DNA from: UBA9337 sp038331135
GTDB lineage: Bacteria > Patescibacteriota > Minisyncoccia > Moranbacterales > UBA9337
Reading direction: 5' to 3'
DNA: 13,125 nucleotides
NCBI GenBank assembly: GCA_038331135.1
Contig: JBBQOS010000026.1
Location: 1-13,125, forward strand
The notes under the pieces are model-generated. The model was not told the origin of the DNA. It was given only the letters and a program-made list of their open reading frames with translations, and made no database searches. Within the stretch, counting starts at the first letter, position 1. Each line of letters opens with the position of its first letter. Both the position numbers and the translations under genes were made by a program. Shown here one piece after another: positions 1 to 6,699 of this stretch.

Positions 1-21
1 TTATGTCATAGCTCTTAATCA

Positions 22-663
22 CTAAAGCACCGGCAATGACCCCGAACTATCTTCATTTTTCTGAGCTGTATCTCCTGCTAAAACCTCACTATTTTCAGTC
101 TCAATTATTTTATTTTCATCACCATTTTCTGTGCTTTCCGCCGCATTAATAGCTTCAGTACTTTCTGCACCTTCATCTTCTCCTGCCTCAGGCTCGCCCT
201 CGCCTTCTTTGGAACTCAAGCACTCTTCATCTCCTTCCTCACATGCTTCTTCAATTGGATTTTCTGATGTGTATTGCACGGGATTAATACAAGAGGAAGC
301 TCCATTTTCTTCCATATTTTCCGGATTACAAAAAACGAACCCACAGTTAGGTTCGTTTTGGGCACACACAAGCGCATCACAATTTTCATCATTTGCATCA
401 CAAGTTTGAATTCGGCTTGCATTTTTATTTATAATTTTATAATACCAAGTATCCGCTTCGGGGTCACCGGTGCACACTTCCCCCTCTATCTCACTAACCG
501 GATCACAATTCCAGACAAAACAAGCTTCGCCGTAGGGATCGCAATCCACCTGAGCTTGCACTATATAATCTTTTTTTATCATATAGCGGTAAAAAGTCGC
601 ACCAAAAGAGGCCAATATCAAAATCCCCATCGTCCACCAAAATATTTTTGTTTTTGTATCCAT
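22..663 (-). CDS. Membrane-anchored cysteine-rich protein with acidic tail, unknown function
   Basis: A 213-residue protein that I do not recognise as a named family. Residues about 7-24 form one hydrophobic segment, and a lysine pair at 30-31 follows; the rest is polar and probably outside the membrane. Residues 41-148 contain 12 cysteines (41, 48, 53, 64, 88, 95, 100, 107, 112, 125, 141, 148). Three Cys-x4-Cys pairs recur (48/53, 95/100, 107/112), two of them inside the pattern Cys-Asp-x3-Glu-x-Cys-x4-Cys. From about residue 138 to the end the chain is rich in Glu, Gly, Ser and Asn and probably disordered. The even cysteine number fits disulfides in an exported domain; metal binding is an alternative. 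The ATG at 663 is the only reasonable start because an in-frame TAA lies shortly upstream. It has its own promoter at 739-768. Coding status is secure; function is unknown. Confidence 0.8.
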   Translation of the reverse strand: MDTKTKIFWWTMGILILASFGATFYRYMIKKDYIVQAQVDCDPYGEACFVWNCDPVSEIEGEVCTGDPEADTWYYKIINKNASRIQTCDANDENCDALVCAQNEPNCGFVFCNPENMEENGASSCINPVQYTSENPIEEACEEGDEECLSSKEGEGEPEAGEDEGAESTEAINAAESTENGDENKIIETENSEVLAGDTAQKNEDSSGSLPVL

Positions 664-719
664 TTTTATAATTTTTTAAAATCAAAAATTATTTATATGT
701 TTTATAAACGTTATTTCAG

Positions 720-728
720 CCTCCTTCT
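720..728 (-). other. Orphan Shine-Dalgarno-like sequence
   Basis: The minus strand reads AGAAGGAGG, a near-perfect SD, just downstream of the predicted transcription start near 732. No ATG, GTG or TTG lies at working distance. The real ATG is 56 nt further on, behind an in-frame stop. It may be fortuitous, or may serve a very short reading frame with a rare start codon. Confidence 0.35.
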
Positions 729-738
729 AAATTAATTC

Positions 739-768
739 ATTATATCACAGTATTTTATTTTAATGCAA
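739..768 (-). promoter_or_regulatory. Promoter for the cysteine-rich protein gene
   Basis: On the minus strand a -35-like TTGCAT (763-768) is followed after 18 nt by a perfect TATAAT (739-744). The -10 is preceded by TGA, giving an extended -10 (TGnTATAAT). The predicted start near 732 gives a leader of about 69 nt before the ATG at 663. Read by eye only. Confidence 0.65.
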
Positions 769-816
769 ATATTGTTGGCTGTATATTTAATAACCTTTTA
801 GTGCAGCCTGAAGAAT

Positions 817-1422
817 CTAAAAATTTAATGACTTTTTGTTTTTGAATTTAAGCTTTTCAATTAAATCTCCGGATAATTTTTCACTCCTTTTTTGAATAGT
901 ATTGTTTTTTGAAATTTTTTCCAATAAGCGACTTCCGCAAAGAATATTCACCAATATCTCTTTTTGCCAATGGGTAATATTATTTTTTAAAATAAATGGT
1001 TTTTCTATTATCAAATGCACTACTTCATGAATCATAGTTTCCAGTAGGTCTAATGTGTCCCTTCTTACTAAAATAACAATCTCGTTGGGTAAATAATACG
1101 ATCCGCCTGATCCATAATTAGTTAAATATACTTTAATAGTATCTGGCAGCGTATAATCAAAATTTAAAAAAAACTCATCCAAAACTTCATTATTTTTATT
1201 AACTAATTTGTTAAGTTTATTTTTTATTAACTTAATTTTATCTTTATTAGCAATAAATTCTTTCTTAACTATTGCGCTTAGGCTTAAGGCGTCATCTAAT
1301 TTATCGACTCCCTCTGGCAAAAAAACTTCATATCCATTTTCATTGTACCACTTCAAATCAGAAATAACTTTTTTTGCTATCTGAATTTCACTTTTTAAAT
1401 TATAATAAAATTTGTATTTCAT
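817..1422 (-). CDS. HExxH putative zinc metallopeptidase, cytoplasmic
   Basis: A 201-residue protein without signal peptide or membrane segment. Residues 132-136 are H-E-V-V-H inside a hydrophobic helix (TMIHEVVHLIIE), the classic zinc-peptidase motif in which the two His bind zinc and the Glu activates water. A plausible third ligand is Glu155, spaced as in gluzincins; His151 is an alternative. The region before it (about 95-125) looks like the edge strand of a minimal metallopeptidase fold. The N-terminal 90 residues are Lys-rich and helical. The C-terminus is also basic. No specific family is recognised, and the substrate is unknown. There is no SD; the ATG lies 6 nt behind the T-run of an intrinsic terminator (1428-1457), so expression may depend on readthrough or on regulation of that hairpin. 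The motif is clear; activity is inferred. Confidence 0.75.
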   Translation of the reverse strand: MKYKFYYNLKSEIQIAKKVISDLKWYNENGYEVFLPEGVDKLDDALSLSAIVKKEFIANKDKIKLIKNKLNKLVNKNNEVLDEFFLNFDYTLPDTIKVYLTNYGSGGSYYLPNEIVILVRRDTLDLLETMIHEVVHLIIEKPFILKNNITHWQKEILVNILCGSRLLEKISKNNTIQKRSEKLSGDLIEKLKFKNKKSLNF

Positions 1423-1427
1423 TTTTT

Positions 1428-1457
1428 AAAAAAAGGGGCGAGTTTATCACTCGCCCC
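1428..1457 (-). terminator. Intrinsic terminator directly before the metallopeptidase start
   Basis: A perfect 8-bp GC-rich stem is formed by 1435-1442 (GGGGCGAG) and 1450-1457 (CTCGCCCC) with a 7-nt loop. On the minus strand it is followed by seven T (1434-1428). It lies downstream of gatB and ends 6 nt before the ATG at 1422. It could simply end gatB transcripts, or act as a leader attenuator for the next gene. A smaller competing hairpin, CTCG-3nt-CGAG at 1450-1460, would exclude it. Confidence 0.85.
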
Positions 1458-1502
1458 GAGATCAATAATCTCAATTATTTGTTACATTTTAGGGAACACT
1501 TA

Positions 1503-1530
1503 AGTATAAGAAACTTTCTGTCAAACACAA
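1503..1530 (-). promoter_or_regulatory. Possible promoter between gatB and the metallopeptidase gene
   Basis: The minus strand carries TTGTGT (1525-1530), 16 nt, then TATACT (1503-1508). A start near 1496 would give a leader of about 74 nt containing a small hairpin at 1458-1472 (GAGAT/ATCTC) and the terminator at 1428-1457. The -35 is weak (3 of 6). Confidence 0.35.
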
Positions 1531-1543
1531 GAAAGTCTTTTTT
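1513..1543. other. Inverted repeat just after the gatB stop
   Basis: ACTTTCT (1513-1519) pairs with AGAAAGT (1530-1536) around a 10-nt loop. On the plus strand it is followed by C and six T (1538-1543), terminator-like although no plus-strand gene precedes it. On the minus strand, the direction of gatB, it is followed only by TTCTTAT, so it would be a weak terminator there. Confidence 0.4.
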
Positions 1544-1546
1544 ATG

Positions 1547-3019
1547 CTATTGTGAAAGTTTATTTTTAAGCATCTCAGTAGCTGATTGAGGATTGGCTTT
1601 ACCCTTGCTTTCTTTCATCACTTGACCCATTAAAAATTTAAACGCATTTTCTTTACCATTTCTATAATCTATTACTGAAGTTTCATTATCAGCTAAAATT
1701 TTATCTACTATTTTCTCCAACTCGCCATCATCATTCATTTGCGCCAAATTTTTTTCTTCGATGATTTGAGATGGATCACCACCATTTTTATACATTTCTT
1801 CAAGCACAATTTGCGCCGCACTGGAATTAATTTTTCCATCGGCTACACTTCCAATTAACTCCGCATAATTTTCAGGTTTAATTTTTATATCACCAATTTT
1901 TTCTTGCAAATCAACTAGATGTTTTCGAATTTCCGTATTAAGATAGTTTACAGTTAATTTAAATAATTTTTCACGAGATGCCTTAATTTCTCCGGAAGCT
2001 ATTTTTTCTTCTAACTCGCTAATCGTTTGTTCAAAGTAATTAGCCAAATCTTTATCAGAAACCAAAAGCTCCGCCTCGCGCTCTCCTATCTCATATTCTT
2101 TAATAAATCTTTCCAATTTATCTTGAGGTAATTCGGGTAATTCTTTTTTTAAATTCTCGATATAATTGTCATCAAATAACAATGGGGGAACATCTGGCTC
2201 TGGGAAATAACGATAGTCGGCCGCCGTTTCTTTGATTCTCTGCGATACTGTAACATTTTTAACACTATCCCAACCGCGAGTTTCTTGAATTATTTTTTCT
2301 CCGCTTTCCAAAGCTTCAATTTGTCGAGCAATTTCATATTCAATCGCTTTTTGTACAAAGCGAAAAGAATTAATATTTTTTACTTCTACCTTTGTTCCAC
2401 TTAATTTATCCGCTTCTTCTTTATAAACAGAAATATTAGCCTCGCAACGCATGTGGCCTTTTTCCATATCTGCATCAGCAATGTTTAAATAACGACAAAT
2501 CTGCTGTAATTTTTGACAAAATTCACGCGCCTCTTCGCCGTTTTTAAAATCAGGCTCAGTCACTAATTCCATCAATGGAACTCCGGCACGATTAAAATCC
2601 ACCAAAGAATAATCCGTTCCTTTTGGATGGGTTAATTTGCCAGTATCTTCTTCGAGATGAATTCGAGTGATTCCGACTTTCTTTCCATTAATTTCTAAAA
2701 ATCCGTTTTGGCACAGAGGTTGGTCATATTGAGAAATCTGATAACCCTTTGGGATATCTGGATAAAAATAATTTTTTCTATCAAATTTAGTATCTTTAAG
2801 CAAATTGCAATTCAAGGCCAAACCTGCTAGCTGTACAAATCTAATTGCTTCACTGTTGGGCACTGGCAAAGTTCCCGGCTGAGCTGTACAAACTTCACAG
2901 ATATTAGAATTGGGTTTTTTGGCCAGTTCCATATCATTTTTACAACTACAAAACATCTTGGACTTAGTCTTAAGTTCAACATGAATTTCCATTCCAATTG
3001 TGGCTAAATATTTTGGCAT
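1547..3019 (-). CDS. gatB: Asp/Glu-tRNA(Asn/Gln) amidotransferase subunit B
   Basis: A full-length GatB (490 residues; family usually 470-490). GatB is the kinase and tRNA-binding subunit of GatCAB, which phosphorylates misacylated Glu-tRNA(Gln) or Asp-tRNA(Asn) and converts it to the amide using ammonia released by GatA. The N-terminal GMEIHVEL (9-16), the zinc cysteines C24, C26, C41 and C44, the stretch FDRKNYFYPDIPKGYQISQ beginning at residue 79, and HLEEDTGKL in the catalytic cradle are all hallmarks. Residues from about 320 onward form the helical YqeY-like tail that grips the tRNA elbow. Neither gatA nor gatC is in this window, so the subunits are not in one operon here. It has its own promoter (3045-3073) with a leader of about 19 nt and no SD. 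A tRNA-Gln lies at 12233-12303. The identification is very safe. Confidence 0.97.
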   Translation of the reverse strand: MPKYLATIGMEIHVELKTKSKMFCSCKNDMELAKKPNSNICEVCTAQPGTLPVPNSEAIRFVQLAGLALNCNLLKDTKFDRKNYFYPDIPKGYQISQYDQPLCQNGFLEINGKKVGITRIHLEEDTGKLTHPKGTDYSLVDFNRAGVPLMELVTEPDFKNGEEAREFCQKLQQICRYLNIADADMEKGHMRCEANISVYKEEADKLSGTKVEVKNINSFRFVQKAIEYEIARQIEALESGEKIIQETRGWDSVKNVTVSQRIKETAADYRYFPEPDVPPLLFDDNYIENLKKELPELPQDKLERFIKEYEIGEREAELLVSDKDLANYFEQTISELEEKIASGEIKASREKLFKLTVNYLNTEIRKHLVDLQEKIGDIKIKPENYAELIGSVADGKINSSAAQIVLEEMYKNGGDPSQIIEEKNLAQMNDDGELEKIVDKILADNETSVIDYRNGKENAFKFLMGQVMKESKGKANPQSATEMLKNKLSQ

Positions 3020-3044
3020 ATTTTATAAGTATTTTACTTTATTT

Positions 3045-3073
3045 ATAATAATATATTATGCTTCTTTAATCAA
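3045..3073 (-). promoter_or_regulatory. gatB promoter
   Basis: The minus strand has TTGATT (3068-3073), a 17-nt spacer and TATTAT (3045-3050). The predicted start near 3038 leaves a leader of about 19 nt to the gatB ATG at 3019. This separates gatB from the upstream nucleotide cluster, which ends at 3163. Confidence 0.6.
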
Positions 3074-3162
3074 GAATGTGCCTATGAATCAATGACGGGT
3101 GTTGCGAATTATGAATTAAAAATTAAGTATTATGCAAAACTACGAATTTTAGATCAATTATA

Positions 3163-3492
3163 TTACCTATTATCTCCATCTCCTCCCAATTTACCCCTAT
3201 CCATTCGGCTAAATAACTTTTCAATATTTTTTTCAGCAACAGTATTTAATTCTAAACCTAATTCACTGGCAATTTGAGATATGTACCACAATACATCTCC
3301 TAATTCTTTTTGGATTAGTTCTTTTGTTTCTTCATCAATTATCCCCGCTTTATCTCGAATGACCTTTTTGATTTTTTCTGCAACCTCTCCAGCCTCCCCT
3401 GACAATCCCAAAGTTGGATAAATATAATTACTTCCTGCGTTTGGATAAATTGCAGTTTTTCTCGATTCTTTTTGATATTCATTAAAATTCAT
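3163..3492 (-). CDS. MazG-like nucleoside triphosphate pyrophosphohydrolase
   Basis: A 109-residue single-domain all-alpha NTP pyrophosphohydrolase of the MazG-like type. The magnesium-binding motif is visible: GLSGEAGEVAEKIKK (29-43, with E33, E36 and E39) and KELGDVLWY (62-70, with E64 and D67). Such enzymes hydrolyse (d)NTPs to the monophosphate and pyrophosphate, removing damaged or excess nucleotides. Small members of the wider all-alpha superfamily include dUTPases and dCTPases. It is the last gene of the thymidine nucleotide cluster, 5 nt after tmk, so a role in cleaning the dNTP pool or supplying dUMP is likely; the actual substrate cannot be read from the sequence. The last 9 residues, rich in Gly and Asp, look disordered. 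No clear terminator follows. Confidence 0.9.
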   Translation of the reverse strand: MNFNEYQKESRKTAIYPNAGSNYIYPTLGLSGEAGEVAEKIKKVIRDKAGIIDEETKELIQKELGDVLWYISQIASELGLELNTVAEKNIEKLFSRMDRGKLGGDGDNR

Positions 3493-3497
3493 AATTT

Positions 3498-4187
3498 TTA
3501 TTTTACAATTTTTACAACTTTATTTAATATTTCCTCACTAATATCCTTTATCTCTCTTAGTTTTTCATCCTTCACGCAATTAATAGTTGTCCAATGATTA
3601 TTTTCTTTTATCATTTTAATAGCACTAACTCTGGATTTTTCCAAATATCTCAAATTATTTTCCACTACATCTTTTTTGCCATTTTGATATTTTTTCTTTT
3701 TTTGATTATCATCTTTGGCAAGTAATTCCTGAGTGATCTTGACTGGTACATCTAAATAGATAATCATATTAGGCCGAGGCAATTTAAAAACTTCAAATTC
3801 CATTTTTTCCAACCAGCTCAAAAATTCTTTCCTTTTTTTATTATCAGTTATTTTTCCTCCTTGGTGAATTTGGTTGGAGCTGACGTATCTATCCGCAATC
3901 ACATTAAAACCACTCTCTAACCATTTTTTAATCTGAGTTGCTGATTCAAATCTATCGGCCGCGTACAAAACAGATGCAACTTTGGGATTGAGCTTTAGAA
4001 AATTTCCATTCTCTCCCACCAGACACTCTCCGATAAATTTACCAAAAAAATTATTATAATAACGAGGAAAATCAATAGTTTTAACTTTGATTTTATTTTT
4101 TCTTAAATTTTTAACCAATTCCTTTACTTGAGTAGCCTTTCCGCTACCATCGTTTCCATCAACAACTATAAATTTTCCTTTTTTCAT
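3498..4187 (-). CDS. tmk: Thymidylate kinase
   Basis: dTMP kinase (229 residues, slightly long for the family at about 205-215). It phosphorylates dTMP to dTDP with ATP in the cytoplasm. The P-loop is GNDGSGKAT at 11-19. The substrate motif DFPRY is at 39-43, LYAADRF at 74-80 contacts the nucleotide, and the family signature DRYVSSNQIHQGG runs from 99 to 111. The LID region from about 155 to 180 is very Lys-rich (DDNQKKKKYQNGKKD) and is where Tmk types differ; it supplies positive charge near the phosphates. The gene sits between thyX (22 nt upstream) and the MazG-like gene (5 nt downstream), so it acts directly after ThyX in the pathway. No SD precedes the ATG at 4187. Confidence 0.96.
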   Translation of the reverse strand: MKKGKFIVVDGNDGSGKATQVKELVKNLRKNKIKVKTIDFPRYYNNFFGKFIGECLVGENGNFLKLNPKVASVLYAADRFESATQIKKWLESGFNVIADRYVSSNQIHQGGKITDNKKRKEFLSWLEKMEFEVFKLPRPNMIIYLDVPVKITQELLAKDDNQKKKKYQNGKKDVVENNLRYLEKSRVSAIKMIKENNHWTTINCVKDEKLREIKDISEEILNKVVKIVK

Positions 4188-4209
4188 ATTTATATTAATT
4201 CAATATTTT

Positions 4210-5562
4210 TTACTTAATTACAATATCATGTTCTCCTCGACGAATATCAAAACGATTGGGTTCATCATCAGTATAAATCACCAAACCCAGATCTTTAAAT
4301 TCTTCTTTAAGACTTGCAATCATTTTTAGCATCTGCGCTACCAAGGTAGGATGGACAAATCTTGTGGAGCGTAATTCTACCAAATAAATCAAAGCTTTTA
4401 AATCACCTGCAACTCGGCAAGGCACTCGAAATCCCATAGCGGTGTAATATTGCTTTAGCTCTTCAGAAATATTTAATTTTTCAATATTTTCAGTTTGATT
4501 TTTGATAAATTCTTTTGCCTCATCTCTCAAATCACTTGGCAAAGCTTCTAGATACCAATTATTAAATCCATGATTCATATTCAAAAGTGGCATGCGTTGA
4601 ACGATAGCTCGGTGCCTCTGCAAATCACGATAAGATCCAAAGTCCAATAAAAATTCATAGTGAAGCATCCCACACTCTGCCACCATCGGAGGCAATTCTG
4701 TTTTAAATGGTCGCTCTTGAATTAATTTTTTATAGGGCGCTAACAATTTTTCATCCACTCCATTTTTAATCAATACGAAATCCTGAGCCTCAGCGTTAGT
4801 ATAATAATAATCATTTTCCATCCATTCTTTATTATATTTTTCTGTATTTTCAAATCTCTCATGACAAAAAGAACTAGGATAAGCCTCTTTAAGAGCAGCT
4901 TCAGTTTTTTCGGCAATATCTCTAACTTCTTCTAGCGGATGATGCCTGAGTAACATTAATTGATCAGCAAATTGTCGAAAGTTCATCCGCCAAGCTACGT
5001 TGGTAGTGGCGCCAGCAGGAAGAAAAGAACGAGTAATATCAAAAGCTCGAGCTACAATAGCCTTGTTATAAATTTTTTCATCCTCCTCATCTTTTTTGGG
5101 AAATTGTTTTTTGAGATGTTCTTGCACTGGATTTTGAGCTTTTAGATAAAAAGACCGCCAATTTTCTTGAATTTCTGCGCCTTCCGTTGAACCAAGAGGA
5201 TTGAGAAAAATTTGCTCAGAAAAATCGATATAACGCGTGGATGCTTCTTGTCCCGAATAAAGTCGCCAATCCTGAATCGCTTTAGCAGCTAGCATCGAAA
5301 CACCCTCTATAAAAACAGTCGTACTTCCGCAATCTCCAATAGATTTGTGTCCGTAGCCGACATAAAATTGTTGCATAAAATTTTGTGCCCCTCGTTCTTT
5401 TAATATTTTCAAGTGATGGTAAATCCCTCCTGTAGAACGAGAGTGCAAAGCTTGAAGCATTGCCTCAGCTTGAGCATCAATCTTGGCCTCATTGTTTAAA
5501 ACTAACACAAAACCGCCGTGATTTAAATCCTTAACTACATGATTGGTTTTTTCATGTTCCAT
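4210..5562 (-). CDS. thyX: Double-length ThyX-like flavin-dependent thymidylate synthase
   Basis: A 450-residue protein about twice the length of ordinary ThyX (about 220-250). ThyX methylates dUMP to dTMP using methylenetetrahydrofolate, FAD and NADPH. The N-terminal half has YVGYGHKSIGD (67-77), a ThyX-motif-like stretch from D98 to Y111 with S103, E106, S108, R110 and Y111 but W99 in place of the usual His and D98 for the first Arg, and the later block ITRSFLPAGATTNVAWRMNF (176-195) that matches the R-x-x-LP region. The C-terminal half has its own ThyX-like helix with R316-H317-R318, which lacks the S-x-x-E-x-S-x-R-Y part, followed by a degenerate second block (377-405). The two halves thus keep different pieces of the signature. 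Longer ThyX proteins exist in other bacteria, so this is probably functional. It is central in the dTTP cluster. Symbol given for the family. Confidence 0.88.
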   Translation of the reverse strand: MEHEKTNHVVKDLNHGGFVLVLNNEAKIDAQAEAMLQALHSRSTGGIYHHLKILKERGAQNFMQQFYVGYGHKSIGDCGSTTVFIEGVSMLAAKAIQDWRLYSGQEASTRYIDFSEQIFLNPLGSTEGAEIQENWRSFYLKAQNPVQEHLKKQFPKKDEEDEKIYNKAIVARAFDITRSFLPAGATTNVAWRMNFRQFADQLMLLRHHPLEEVRDIAEKTEAALKEAYPSSFCHERFENTEKYNKEWMENDYYYTNAEAQDFVLIKNGVDEKLLAPYKKLIQERPFKTELPPMVAECGMLHYEFLLDFGSYRDLQRHRAIVQRMPLLNMNHGFNNWYLEALPSDLRDEAKEFIKNQTENIEKLNISEELKQYYTAMGFRVPCRVAGDLKALIYLVELRSTRFVHPTLVAQMLKMIASLKEEFKDLGLVIYTDDEPNRFDIRRGEHDIVIK

Positions 5563-5590
5563 TGGAATTGTATTTTAATTTTTATAAAAT

Positions 5591-6136
5591 TTATTGTTGA
5601 ACAATTTTATCAATCTGCGCATAAAGCTCTTCTATAGTTCCATTATTATCAATTACAAAATCAGCTTTATCTTTTAAATCTTTTATTTGCAGTTCGGCCT
5701 CGTGTTCATTGTCTTTTTGAAATTTTTCAAAAGTCTTATTATTATCATCCACATTCTCGCCACGTTTAGTAATACGCTCATAACGATTTTCCATTGAAGT
5801 GTCAATATATGCCAATTTAAAATCTGGGATTTTTTTCAGAAATTCAATGTCAGCCATCCGACGCACTCCATCGATAGCAACTATCTGGTTATCATCGTTT
5901 TTCACATCTTTATAAATAACTATTGATAAAACATCTTCACTAAAATTTTCTCGCATCATAGTGGAAATTTTTTGTAGATTTTCCCGACTCTCTTCAAGAT
6001 ACATCCGTTTGGCTACATCGCGAAGAGCGGTAGAAAATCGATGAGTCGAAGCTTTGTGTTTTTTTATTAAATATTTTGCTACCGTGCCCTTGCCGGCTGC
6101 AATCTCCCCGGCTATACCTACAACTATTTTTGTCAT
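5591..6136 (-). CDS. Dephospho-CoA kinase / dNMP kinase-like P-loop kinase
   Basis: A 181-residue P-loop kinase. The Walker A is GEIAAGKGT at 10-18. D89-G-V-R-R93 resembles the Walker B and substrate Arg region, RYERITKRGEN (118-128) looks like the LID, and ADFVIDNNGTIEELYAQI (158-175) is the C-terminal motif typical of dephospho-CoA kinases and phage-type deoxynucleoside monophosphate kinases. CoaE itself would perform the last step of CoA synthesis. Its position one base after the dCMP deaminase stop, and before thyX and tmk, argues instead for a nucleotide role such as phosphorylating dCMP, dUMP or dGMP. The sequence alone cannot separate these, so no symbol is given. Tight packing with both neighbours supports one transcript. 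Confidence 0.82.
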   Translation of the reverse strand: MTKIVVGIAGEIAAGKGTVAKYLIKKHKASTHRFSTALRDVAKRMYLEESRENLQKISTMMRENFSEDVLSIVIYKDVKNDDNQIVAIDGVRRMADIEFLKKIPDFKLAYIDTSMENRYERITKRGENVDDNNKTFEKFQKDNEHEAELQIKDLKDKADFVIDNNGTIEELYAQIDKIVQQ

Positions 6137-6137
6137 A

Positions 6138-6629
6138 CTATTTTTTATTCTTTTCTAAATTTAGTTTATATTTGGATTTATATTGTCTCATTTTTACACC
6201 TGCCATCTTTAACATCTTTCTTGATGCCTTAAATATATCCACATCTCTATATTTATCTGATTCATATATTATTTCCTTGATTCCACTTTGAATAATGGCT
6301 TTCGCACACTCATTGCAGGGAAAGAGATGACAATACAATCGGCAACCTTTCACATTAGTATTGGAATTCATAATAGCATTTGCCTCGGCATGGACCACAT
6401 AAGTATATTTAATTTCCATAGTACCCCCTTCTCGACACCATGGCAATTTATCATCGTGACAACCGCGAGGAAATCCATTATAACCCATACCCACAACCAC
6501 ATTATCATCATTAACGATACATGCTCCCGTTTGCGTGCTTGGATCTTTGGATCTTTTAGCTATTAAATTAGACATCAAGATAAAAGTATCATCCCAATTA
6601 AGATTATTTTTATTCTTATCATTTTTCAT
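6138..6629 (-). CDS. dCMP deaminase
   Basis: Zinc-dependent deoxycytidylate deaminase (163 residues, normal length), converting dCMP to dUMP, the substrate of ThyX. The zinc site is complete: HAEANAI at 80-86 gives His80 and the catalytic Glu82, and PCNECAK at 104-110 gives Cys105 and Cys108. The segment KDPSTQTGACIV (28-39) and the loop GYNGFPRGCHDD (49-60) are typical of the dCMP/ComEB type rather than cytidine or tRNA deaminases. The last 15 residues are Lys- and Asn-rich. It is the first gene of the five-gene cluster, behind the -10 box at 6641-6646. A riboflavin-type deaminase is unlikely because the substrate loop matches dCMP deaminase. Confidence 0.94.
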   Translation of the reverse strand: MKNDKNKNNLNWDDTFILMSNLIAKRSKDPSTQTGACIVNDDNVVVGMGYNGFPRGCHDDKLPWCREGGTMEIKYTYVVHAEANAIMNSNTNVKGCRLYCHLFPCNECAKAIIQSGIKEIIYESDKYRDVDIFKASRKMLKMAGVKMRQYKSKYKLNLEKNKK

Positions 6630-6640
6630 AATCTGCTCAT

Positions 6641-6646
6641 GTTATA
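6641..6646 (-). promoter_or_regulatory. -10 box for the thymidine nucleotide cluster
   Basis: The minus strand reads TATAAC 11 nt before the dCMP deaminase ATG. A start 6-7 nt further would leave a leader of only about 5 nt. The -35 region (about 17 nt upstream, AGTGAA) is poor. The message of the whole cluster may be nearly leaderless. Confidence 0.45.
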
Positions 6647-6699
6647 TCATTTTAAAAAGTTTGTTCACTTATTTTGACATTGGAAATTTGAATTTCTTA

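Noticed and set aside
274..735. Plus-strand frame of 153 codons opposite the cysteine-rich gene
   Set aside because: Antisense shadow; no domain, no start signals, and it runs through the promoter of the real gene.
777..808. Terminator for the metallopeptidase gene (GGCTG/CAGCC)
   Set aside because: Only a 5-bp stem with a loop of over 20 nt and no T-run on either strand.
3100..3160. Degenerate GAATTATGAATTAAAAATTAAG tract as a repeat array
   Set aside because: No constant unit or period; ordinary AT-rich intergenic sequence.
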